From the NCBI GenBank assembly GCA_020721025.1, contig DYNO01000066.1, positions 1 through 15,796 on the forward strand: a DNA stretch of 15,796 bases. Reading direction: 5' to 3'. A program made the position numbers and the translations under genes. Positions within the stretch are counted from its first letter, which is position 1. Every line of letters begins with the position of its first letter. The notes under the pieces are model-generated. The model worked only from the letters and a program-made list of their open reading frames with translations, searched no databases and had not been told where the DNA came from. Source of the stretch: Thiomargarita sp. (GTDB lineage Bacteria > Pseudomonadota > Gammaproteobacteria > Beggiatoales > Beggiatoaceae). Positions 1-6,503 of the stretch are shown piece by piece.

Positions 1-367
1 TTCACAGATGGTCATAAAATTGGCTTCAAGTACAGCACGTAACATGATGACTTTTAGACATTATGGTTTCAAAGAATATTTGAAAGCTCGTGGTCAACAA
101 GCAATGTGTGAAGTGGTTGAAGTCAGTGAAGCCTATACTTCTAAAACCTGCTCTTATCGTGGAACGATCCACAAGATCGGTAGCAAGAAAAGACTGAAAT
201 GTCAATGCGGTGCGACGGTAGATCGAGATTTAAACGGTGCTCGTGGGATTTTTCTGCGAGCTTTGTCGGTTACGATCTGATGAGTCCTCAAAAAACTCAT
301 TTGCATTTGTTGGCACGGAAGGTGATGTTTGTCAACCGTTGTTAGCAGAAAGGTAACAGTTAAACAA
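1..367 (+). mobile_element. Right end of an IS200/IS605-type element (partial)
   Basis: The tnpB 3' end plus about 87 bp downstream look like an IS200/IS605 right end. A perfect 6-bp hairpin, ATGAGT (280-285) with ACTCAT (295-300), overlaps the tnpB stop. A second hairpin pairs TGTTA (340-344) with TAACA (354-358), extended by AAC/GTT across a 3-nt bulge. In this family the ωRNA covers the tnpB 3' end and right-end region, and imperfect subterminal hairpins are recognised by TnpA. The exact element boundary is inferred; it must lie near the DUF4139 stop codon at 368-370. Confidence 0.55.
2..280 (+). CDS. tnpB: TnpB (IS200/IS605 OrfB) RNA-guided nuclease, C-terminal fragment
   Basis: This reading frame is open at the left edge, so only about the last 92 residues of TnpB are visible. 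TnpB is the ωRNA-guided RuvC-like nuclease of IS200/IS605 and IS607 elements. Visible landmarks, numbered from the ATG at position 8, are the SEAYTSKTC block with the presumed RuvC-II Glu (E41), a zinc-finger region, and the DRDLNGARG block with the RuvC-III Asp. The finger is abnormal: the usual TC-S-x-C-G knuckle reads TCSYRG, so the second Cys is Arg51 (codon CGT, one transition from TGT). The second pair, C65 and C67 in KCQCG, is present. The family assignment is firm. Whether the full gene is intact cannot be judged from here, and the lost Cys suggests decay or reduced function. No TnpA is visible. Confidence 0.9.
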   Translation, partial: SQMVIKLASSTARNMMTFRHYGFKEYLKARGQQAMCEVVEVSEAYTSKTCSYRGTIHKIGSKKRLKCQCGATVDRDLNGARGIFLRALSVTI

Positions 368-1717
368 TTATTTCTTAATCGACTGACGCACCCCTTCTCC
401 AAGCAACAACGTGTAACGAATTTCGCGTTGACTGTACGCCGGCAAGGTCAAAGTGTATTTCACGGTATTCACATCAACTTTCTGATAAGTCGCGGCTAAA
501 TCCGGTGGATTTTCAATTGACCAATGCTCATGATTCACATACTGCACAACTTCCAAATCTGCCGGCAAATGTCGATGATTTTCCAACTTCAACAGATGCG
601 TTTCAACTTGTTGATATCCCGTGATATTGCCGCGATAATCGAATGTGTAATTACGCGTGTGATAATCCATCAACACCGATTCCACCACCACATCTTGCGA
701 TGCCCCCAAATTTAATTCAGCTTCCTGTTCCACAGGGATATAGCGAGTCGTGGTTTCCCCCACATAAGTTAAATGTTGGGCTTCGGGCAATTGACGATAC
801 ACCATCACACTGCCATCGGGCAATGGCGTATCTCCTAGATGATGCTCGGTATTATTCTTGAAATATAAAAGACGTTGCGTGGCACTACCGTATAAATTTT
901 CATCATAACGATACAGCGAACGCACTGGAATCTCTGTCACATCCAATGAAATCAACCGTTTACTCCAACCTGTGGGAATGGTTTCAGAGCCTTCGATAGT
1001 ATAAAGAAAATATTCAGATAAACCTTCCTTAATAATTTCCTTGGGCGCGACGACGGGCATGGCACTCGCCACACTGTCCATTGCTTCTTCAGCCATTATT
1101 TCACTTTTAGCCATCCGACGGGACATTGCCTTGGGAGCAGGTGGCGGGACGGGAACAGGCGAACCAAACGGCGGAGTACGTTGCGCTAATGTCGCAATCT
1201 CATCCAATAATTTAATCTGTCCGACGACGACACGAGTTTGGGCATTGCCATAATCTTCGCCGCTATTATTTTGAATTTTCACATAATTTTGCAACTGCAT
1301 CGCCTGCTCATTTTGCGTCAACGTCACCATGTAGAATGACTCCCAACGAATTCCCGAAGTAAAAAAACTAATCTCGACAGGAACTTCACCGGCAACTTTT
1401 GACTCTATCGTCCAAATCGCGCTCCCTTGAATATCAGGCGGATAAGCAATTTCTTTCAAAATGACCTTATCGGCATGTTTTGGGGCTTCCAAACGCACCG
1501 AAGTCGGATCAATCAATGTTCCCGCCCAACTGAATTCTAAGCGATTGATTCCTTCCGCTAAAGTCAAAGTACGTTGCTCGCGAACCAAGGTTAAATCAGC
1601 GGGATTATAAACCGTGAGCTGCACTTTGTCGCGCGTGGGCAGGGTGACGAGATCAATTTTCGCTTGAAGCGGTGTCGTACAAAACAGTAAGAAACTGAAT
1701 ATCAAAATATTTTTCAT
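368..1717 (-). CDS. Exported DUF4139 protein, copy 1
   Basis: This 449-residue protein has a clean signal peptide: MKN, a hydrophobic core, and a likely cleavage after LQA (residue 19). It therefore acts outside the cytoplasm. The mature part begins KIDLVTLPTRDKVQLTVYN and matches the DUF4139 family as I recognise it: beta-rich and without catalytic motifs I can name. A Pro/Ala/Met-rich linker (about residues 186-225) separates a conserved N-terminal half from a C-terminal half ending in a PAYSQREIRY-type block. The ATG is supported by GAGGG 11 nt upstream, the same spacing as in the paralogue. It lies 60 bp downstream of that paralogue, so the two are probably co-transcribed. The left-hand IS element abuts its stop codon. 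The biochemical function is unknown. Confidence 0.85.
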   Translation of the reverse strand: MKNILIFSFLLFCTTPLQAKIDLVTLPTRDKVQLTVYNPADLTLVREQRTLTLAEGINRLEFSWAGTLIDPTSVRLEAPKHADKVILKEIAYPPDIQGSAIWTIESKVAGEVPVEISFFTSGIRWESFYMVTLTQNEQAMQLQNYVKIQNNSGEDYGNAQTRVVVGQIKLLDEIATLAQRTPPFGSPVPVPPPAPKAMSRRMAKSEIMAEEAMDSVASAMPVVAPKEIIKEGLSEYFLYTIEGSETIPTGWSKRLISLDVTEIPVRSLYRYDENLYGSATQRLLYFKNNTEHHLGDTPLPDGSVMVYRQLPEAQHLTYVGETTTRYIPVEQEAELNLGASQDVVVESVLMDYHTRNYTFDYRGNITGYQQVETHLLKLENHRHLPADLEVVQYVNHEHWSIENPPDLAATYQKVDVNTVKYTLTLPAYSQREIRYTLLLGEGVRQSIKK

Positions 1718-1777
1718 CAGATTTTATTCCCTCTATTTTTCTTCAGTATCATATTACTCAATTTTTAGGGTCAGATT

Positions 1778-3124
1778 TCAATGAGTTACCCGGCGCGCCC
1801 CTTCTTCAAGCAACAACCGGTAACGAATTTCGCGCTGACTGTACGCCGGCAAGGTCAAGGTGTATTTCACAGTATTGACATTGATTTTTTGATAATTCAC
1901 AGCCAAATCTGGCGGATTTTCAATCGACCAATACGAATGCGGAATGTATTGCATAATTTCCACATCGACGGGCAAGTGATGATGATTTTCCAATGTTAAT
2001 CCCCGCGTTTCCACCTGTTCATGTCCGACAATATTGCCATTGTTATCAAATAGATAGTTGCGAGTTTGATAATCCATCAACACCGGTTTCACCTGCACCT
2101 CCTGCGCTGTCCCCAAATTTAACGCAACTTCTTGACCAATGGGAATATATTGTGTTTTCGTTTCCCCTACATAAGTCAGATGTTGTGATTCTGGTAAGTG
2201 CCGATATACCATCACTTTTCCATCCGGTAACGGGGTATCGCCCAGATGATGAGCCGTGTCATTCTTAAAATACAAAAAACGTTGCGTGGTTTTGCCATAC
2301 AATTTTTCATCATAACGATACAACGAGCGCACTGGAATTTCCGCCACATCCAATGAAATCAGCCGCTTACTCCAATTTGTGGGAATCGTTTCTGTGCCTT
2401 CGATAGTATAGAGAAAATATTCTGACAATCCCTCTTTGATAATTTCTTTGAGCGGTATTTCGTACAATACGCCATCATCCCTGTCATATTTCTCGCTTCT
2501 CCCTACCATCGGTGCAGATTTCATGACGCGTCGCGACGGTGGTATCGTTTTCGGAGTGGGAACGGGGGAACCAAACGGCGGATTACGTTTTGCTAACATA
2601 GCGATTTCGTCCAATAATCCAATTTGCCCGACGACGACACGAGTTTGCGCGTTGCTGTAATCTTCACCGCTATTATTTTGAACTTTCACATAATTTTGTA
2701 ACTGCATCGCCTGCTCATTTTGGGTCAACGTCAGCATGTAAAATGATTCCCAACGAATTCCCGAAGTGAAAAAGACAATTTCCACAGGCACTTCACCAGC
2801 AACTTTTGATTCTATCGTCCAGATGGCACTCCCTTCAATATTAGGGGGATAAGAAATTTCTTTTAAAATCACCTTATCCGAATGTTGCGGAGCCTCCAAG
2901 CGTACCGAAGTCGGATCGATCAGGGTGCCCACCCAACTGAATTCTAACCGATTGATTCCCTGTGCTAAAGTCAACGTGCGTTGTTCACGAACCAAGGTCA
3001 AATCCGCCGGATTATAAACTGTGAGTTGCACTTTATCCCGCGTGGGCAAGGTGACGAGATCAATTTTTGCTTGAACCTGCGTGGCGCAAACCAGTAATAG
3101 ACTGAATATCCAAATATTTTTCAT
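1778..3124 (-). CDS. Exported DUF4139 protein, copy 2 (tandem paralogue)
   Basis: This is a 448-residue paralogue of the gene at 368-1717. It has the same signal-peptide layout (MKNIWIFS, cleavage after VQA at residue 19) and near-identical residues 20-185. The central linker is different, rich in Arg, Lys, Asp and Tyr, and the C-terminal half is moderately diverged. The frame stays open to an ATG at 3217, but that would add 31 residues translated from a repeat element and bury the signal peptide. I therefore choose 3124, where the sequence aligns with the paralogue and AAGGAG (3136-3141) sits 11 nt upstream. Its function is unknown beyond a secreted, beta-rich DUF4139 protein. High similarity side by side indicates a fairly recent tandem duplication. 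Confidence 0.85.
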   Translation of the reverse strand: MKNIWIFSLLLVCATQVQAKIDLVTLPTRDKVQLTVYNPADLTLVREQRTLTLAQGINRLEFSWVGTLIDPTSVRLEAPQHSDKVILKEISYPPNIEGSAIWTIESKVAGEVPVEIVFFTSGIRWESFYMLTLTQNEQAMQLQNYVKVQNNSGEDYSNAQTRVVVGQIGLLDEIAMLAKRNPPFGSPVPTPKTIPPSRRVMKSAPMVGRSEKYDRDDGVLYEIPLKEIIKEGLSEYFLYTIEGTETIPTNWSKRLISLDVAEIPVRSLYRYDEKLYGKTTQRFLYFKNDTAHHLGDTPLPDGKVMVYRHLPESQHLTYVGETKTQYIPIGQEVALNLGTAQEVQVKPVLMDYQTRNYLFDNNGNIVGHEQVETRGLTLENHHHLPVDVEIMQYIPHSYWSIENPPDLAVNYQKINVNTVKYTLTLPAYSQREIRYRLLLEEGARRVTH

Positions 3125-3135
3125 CACGTCATATT

Positions 3136-3141
3136 CTCCTT
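3136..3141 (-). promoter_or_regulatory. Ribosome binding site deciding the start of DUF4139 copy 2
   Basis: AAGGAG on the minus strand lies 11 nt before the ATG at 3124. This spacing equals that of the GAGGG before copy 1. It favours the signal-peptide start over the longer open frame. Confidence 0.6.
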
Positions 3142-3160
3142 GGCTTTTGATTGACACAGT

Positions 3161-3251
3161 TGTCTGAATCAGAGTCTGCAAAATCTTCAGAATTTCCAGA
3201 ATGATAATCTCAATCAAGAAAATTAAGATTCAGAGAATTCTGATTCAGACA
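3161..3251. repeat. 91-bp element bounded by a perfect 13-bp inverted repeat
   Basis: TGTCTGAATCAGA at 3161-3173 is exactly complementary to TCTGATTCAGACA at 3239-3251. The interior holds degenerate internal repeats of the form TTCAGAAT, TCCAGAAT and GATTCAGA. It fills most of the gap between the EF-hand gene and DUF4139 copy 2. I recall similar TTGTCTGAATCAGG-type intergenic repeats scattered in some gammaproteobacterial and other environmental genomes, which suggests a small dispersed, MITE-like element; that is recollection, not a search. If transcribed it would fold into a long imperfect hairpin. No target-site duplication is evident. Confidence 0.6.
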
Positions 3252-3269
3252 CTCCCGCGACGATAAAAT

Positions 3270-3788
3270 TTACTTCGCAGGTTGTTTCATCATTTCACCA
3301 TCCATTGTCGGGGGTGCGCCTTCTTTTCTCATATCCCGTTCTGCTCGATTGCGATTTCTACCCGGCAATTCGTCTTCAGTCAGATAACCGTCTTTGTTGC
3401 GATCTATTCGGTCAAACATCTTGATAATACCGACAAATTCGCTCTTCGTCACGCTGCCATCGCCATCTTTATCGAGTTTGGCAAACTGCTTGGTTTTCAT
3501 CTGAATACAACGCTCATTTTTACAACGCGCCTTAAATTCTTCCAATGACAACACATCGTTTTTGTCCGTGTCAAACTTAGCAAAACCCTTCGCCCGGTTG
3601 GCGGCAAACTCTTCCCGACTTACTCTGCCATCCTTGTCAATATCAAATCTTTTCAGCATGTTATGCACTCGTGGTGCGGCTTGTGGAGCGGCTTGAGGGG
3701 GAACGGCTTGAGCGGGCGCGTCGGTCGCAACAACTGGGAAACTCAAGGTTAATAACGCACCGGTCAATAATAACACAATGTTTTTCAT
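3270..3788 (-). CDS. Exported four-EF-hand calcium-binding protein
   Basis: This 172-residue protein has an N-terminal signal peptide (MKNIVLLLTGALLTLSF, probable cleavage near residue 22) and then an Ala/Pro/Gln-rich spacer to about residue 40. Four canonical 12-residue EF loops follow, starting at D49, D73, D106 and D129, each ending in Glu at position 12. Loop 2 has Asp instead of Gly at position 6 and may bind calcium less well. Two Cys (89 and 94) between loops 2 and 3 could form a disulfide in the periplasm. The tail is Met/Lys/Pro-rich. AGGA 9 nt before the ATG supports the start. It is probably a periplasmic or secreted calcium sensor or buffer. It may share a transcript with the DUF4139 pair across the 145-bp gap. 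No enzymatic domain is seen. Confidence 0.88.
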   Translation of the reverse strand: MKNIVLLLTGALLTLSFPVVATDAPAQAVPPQAAPQAAPRVHNMLKRFDIDKDGRVSREEFAANRAKGFAKFDTDKNDVLSLEEFKARCKNERCIQMKTKQFAKLDKDGDGSVTKSEFVGIIKMFDRIDRNKDGYLTEDELPGRNRNRAERDMRKEGAPPTMDGEMMKQPAK

Positions 3789-3834
3789 AGTAAAATTTCC
3801 TGATTCAAAGTTGAAGTGAGAAAAAAAACGCTTG

Positions 3835-3877
3835 ATTTTCCATTAAGATTTCGTAACTACAGGTCTTGGTGGAAAAT
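3835..3877. promoter_or_regulatory. Inverted repeat upstream of the EF-hand gene
   Basis: ATTTTCCATTAAG (3835-3847) and CTTGGTGGAAAAT (3865-3877) are inverted copies matching at 11 of 13 positions, separated by 17 bp. The pair lies 47-89 bp upstream of the EF-hand start codon, where an operator would sit. The remainder of 3789-4015 has only AT-rich sequence and no clear GC-rich terminator for trhP. Confidence 0.35.
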
Positions 3878-4015
3878 AACGCACGAGGTGAGCAAATTCT
3901 ACACTGGTACGCGCCGCTTATCAATGTATTCGAGTGATGAACCAATTAATTTTTTAGGAAGCCTTTTTTGATACAAGTCTGGCTAAAATAAGTAGTTATT
4001 AAGATAACGAACATT

Positions 4016-5326
4016 TTAATTCCGTTCAAATTCTTTCACCACCAATCCTTTTTCGATGATTGAATGGGTCGGTAAATGTGCATAAACGACGTGTCCAGAG
4101 CCCGGCGCGACGGAAATCGGTTCATTCGACAAATTTGTCAGATGCGTCAATGTAAACCGATGTTTTTCTTTAGGTAATAATAACTCTAGGGTATCACCCA
4201 CTGCAAAATGATTTTTGACATCGATCTTTGCCAATTGCGTGAGTGGATCGAAGGCTAAAATTTCCCCGACAAATTGTTGTTGCACACTTTTTGAACTGCC
4301 ATCGAGATAATTTTGATATTCATCATGCACATGGCGACGATAAAAACCTTCAGTATAGCCGCGATTGGACATGTTTTCTAATTCGTTCATTAAATCTTTG
4401 TCGAATGATTTCTGATTCACTGCATCATCAATGGCTTGGCGATACACCTGCGTTGTGCGGGCAACGTAATAAAAAGATTTGGTGCGACCTTCAATTTTCA
4501 AACTGTCAACACCAATTTTAACCAAACGTTCGACGTGTTGCACGGCTCGTAAATCTTTGGAATTTAAGATATAAGTACCGTGTTCATCTTCAAACATCGG
4601 CATCCATTCCCCCGGACGTTGCGCTTCTTCTAACAAAAACATTCCTGATTCTGGCTGACCGATTCCTAACACAGGTTCAATGGTATCTGAGGTCGTTTCC
4701 ATCGCCGGCTGCGTCCGATAATTCCACCGACACGCATTGGTACAGGTACCTTGATTGGCATCGCGATGATTCATATAGCCGGATAGTAAACAACGCCCGG
4801 AGTAGGCAATACACAGCGCGCCGTGGATGAATACTTCTAATTCCATTTCTGGACATTGTTGGCGAATTTCAGCAATTTCGTCTAAAGACAGTTCACGCGA
4901 CAAGATGACGCGGCTTAATCCGATTGTTTTCCAGAACTTAACCGCGGCATAATTTACAGTATTTGATTGCACCGATAAATGAATGGGCATGTCCGGAAAA
5001 TGTTCACGCACCCATAAAATTAAACCGGGGTCTGCCATAATCAATGCGTCAGGTTGACATGCGATAATGGGTTGTATATCTTGTAAAAAAGTTTTTAACT
5101 TGGCGTTGTGAGGAAAAATATTGCAGGCGAGATAAAATAATTTTTGTTGCGCGCGCGCTTCCTCAATCCCGATTTGTAGATGTTCTAGACGATCAAAATC
5201 ATTATTTCGCACCCGTAAACTGTAGCGCGGCAAACCGGCATAGACGGCATCCGCACCATAAGCAAACGCATAGCGCATATTTTTCAGCGTTCCCGCAGGA
5301 GCAAGCAATTCTGGAATCTTAGGCAT
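4016..5326 (-). CDS. trhP: tRNA 5-hydroxyuridine synthase subunit TrhP (YegQ), peptidase U32 family
   Basis: This 436-residue protein is a close match to E. coli YegQ/TrhP as I remember it. It shares the PELLAPAGTLKNMRYAFAYG start, the LSVQ, VILSRELSL and EDEHGTYILNSKDLRA blocks, and SLKIEGRTKSFYY. The U32 signature is intact in residues 164-182, and four Cys (172, 179, 195, 199) form the expected iron-sulfur ligand set. TrhP makes 5-hydroxyuridine at wobble position U34 of certain tRNAs in the cytoplasm, using prephenate-linked chemistry. The U32 name is historical and protease activity is not expected. A small C-terminal barrel (about 340-430) is present, as in the family. The ATG at 5326 matches the family N-terminus, although no clear Shine-Dalgarno sequence precedes it. 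It is separated by 227 and 265 bp from its neighbours, so it is probably monocistronic. Confidence 0.95.
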   Translation of the reverse strand: MPKIPELLAPAGTLKNMRYAFAYGADAVYAGLPRYSLRVRNNDFDRLEHLQIGIEEARAQQKLFYLACNIFPHNAKLKTFLQDIQPIIACQPDALIMADPGLILWVREHFPDMPIHLSVQSNTVNYAAVKFWKTIGLSRVILSRELSLDEIAEIRQQCPEMELEVFIHGALCIAYSGRCLLSGYMNHRDANQGTCTNACRWNYRTQPAMETTSDTIEPVLGIGQPESGMFLLEEAQRPGEWMPMFEDEHGTYILNSKDLRAVQHVERLVKIGVDSLKIEGRTKSFYYVARTTQVYRQAIDDAVNQKSFDKDLMNELENMSNRGYTEGFYRRHVHDEYQNYLDGSSKSVQQQFVGEILAFDPLTQLAKIDVKNHFAVGDTLELLLPKEKHRFTLTHLTNLSNEPISVAPGSGHVVYAHLPTHSIIEKGLVVKEFERN

Positions 5327-5442
5327 GGGTGAAAACTTGGGTCAACTGGAGGTGGAAATTGCAGCGAATGATAGCATAAATCATGAACGCCATCTCATGC
5401 AACGGTGGGGGGAATCAACAGAACAATGGGTTTTCATTCTGT

Positions 5443-5459
5443 AAATTCTGATCAGACAA
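5443..5459. repeat. Possible degenerate end of the dispersed repeat
   Basis: AAATTCTGATCAGACAA resembles the right end of the element at 3161-3251 (AATTCTGATTCAGACA) with one T missing. It is followed by TTCAGGG and GGCAGGATTTTT tracts reminiscent of the repeat interior. No matching inverted arm is found. The rest of the 5327-5591 gap holds the untranslated start region of trhP and a small GGGAATTTCCC palindrome (5542-5552) after the Rpn gene, too weak to call a terminator. Confidence 0.25.
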
Positions 5460-5591
5460 CAGTCAGAACCGGTATCTTCAGGGTTGATGGATGGCAGGAT
5501 TTTTAATTTTCACCAAGAAAATAATATTTTAAATAAAAGATGGGAATTTCCCTAAAAATATCGCTCCCCTTACGATGGAATTTTTAGAGGA

Positions 5592-6482
5592 CTATTGATG
5601 CGGTTTAAACACATCTTCCAAACCGATCGCGTCAAACAGTTGCAAACTCCATTGTTCTAATTCTTGCTCACTCGCTTGTTCAAGTCGGGAATTTACCCAC
5701 AGCGGCAACGCTCCAAACCGCTTCTCTAATAAACGTTTCAGCATCATAATCTTACCGGATTGTTCACCCTGTTGCTTTCCAATCTGAATGCCGCGTTGTT
5801 CGCCACGTTGTTCTCCGCGTTGTTCGCCACGTTGTTCGCCCAATTGGGTGTAACGCTCAAAGATTTCTACGAAGAGAGGATTTTTTTCTAAATCAATGGA
5901 AATAGGCATGGTTGCCTCCTTTTGAATTAATTTCGGTAATTCCGTCGGGCGTAAACCCACGAGAATGGCTAATTTTTCCAACATATCCGCACGCTTTCTC
6001 TTGGACAAACGAGCAATTTTGCGCATCACTCGACGCACCGCTGCTGCTTTGTCTTGTAACTTACCCAATAATGCCAATAAGTTATCACTCAAAGATTCGC
6101 TTTCAAGCAAGGCGGTGCAATCTAATTCATTGATATCAATCAAGTGATAGCGATATTTTAAATCTTCCGTGTCAATCGTGGTTTGAAAATTTGCCGGCGC
6201 TGCCCCGACATACAAAACAATTTGCAGTGGAATTTGATGATAACGCTGCATGAGCAAATCGCAATATTCAAACTCTCGCCATAACATGTCATTATCATTG
6301 TCGCTTTGTAATTCCAGATGCAATAATTTTTCATTGGCTAACCAAGCCACCAAGTCAGTACGACGTTGTTTTACACTGGAATATTCGACATTTTCAATGC
6401 GAACGACTTCACTTTGCGTCAGTAAGCCAAATAACACTTTTGCATCTGGAAACAAATCTTTGAACGTGGTATCGTATTTCAT
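5592..6482 (-). CDS. Rpn-family PD-(D/E)XK nuclease / putative transposase with DUF4351
   Basis: The 296-residue product has the N-terminal MKYDTTFKDLF block common to Rpn/YhgA-like proteins, then a PD-(D/E)XK core with D43 (RRTDLV) and E57-x-Q59 (HLELQ). Rpn proteins are DNA nucleases linked to RecA-independent recombination and, in some reports, phage defence. Residues of about 215-240 form a Gly-Glu-Gln-Arg repeat linker encoded by 12-bp tandem repeats. The end (MLKRLLEKRFG to LEDVF) is a DUF4351-like domain. All expected catalytic positions seem present, so it looks active. The start lies 21 bp after the RNB gene stop, with no clear ribosome binding site, so translation may depend on the upstream gene. 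Such genes are usually multi-copy and mobile. Confidence 0.85.
   Translation of the reverse strand: MKYDTTFKDLFPDAKVLFGLLTQSEVVRIENVEYSSVKQRRTDLVAWLANEKLLHLELQSDNDNDMLWREFEYCDLLMQRYHQIPLQIVLYVGAAPANFQTTIDTEDLKYRYHLIDINELDCTALLESESLSDNLLALLGKLQDKAAAVRRVMRKIARLSKRKRADMLEKLAILVGLRPTELPKLIQKEATMPISIDLEKNPLFVEIFERYTQLGEQRGEQRGEQRGEQRGIQIGKQQGEQSGKIMMLKRLLEKRFGALPLWVNSRLEQASEQELEQWSLQLFDAIGLEDVFKPHQ
5795..5842 (-). repeat. Four tandem 12-bp repeats inside the Rpn gene
   Basis: Units GTTGTTCGCCAC, GTTGTTCTCCGC, GTTGTTCGCCAC and GTTGTTCGCCCA (plus strand) stand head to tail. They encode repeated Gly-Glu-Gln-Arg tetrapeptides. Because the unit is a multiple of three, slippage would change linker length by four residues without a frameshift. 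Confidence 0.85.
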
Positions 6483-6503
6483 GAGCGTGGTTGATCGTGG
6501 AAT

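Noticed and set aside
3125..3217. N-terminal extension of DUF4139 copy 2 from the ATG at 3217
   Set aside because: The 31 extra residues are translated from the inverted-repeat element, would mask the signal peptide, and are absent from the paralogue.
4016..5326. Collagenase-type protease
   Set aside because: The U32 label is historical; block-by-block similarity to TrhP/YegQ points to tRNA hydroxylation.
5795..5842. CRISPR-like array
   Set aside because: The 12-bp units are contiguous with no spacers and lie in frame inside the Rpn gene.
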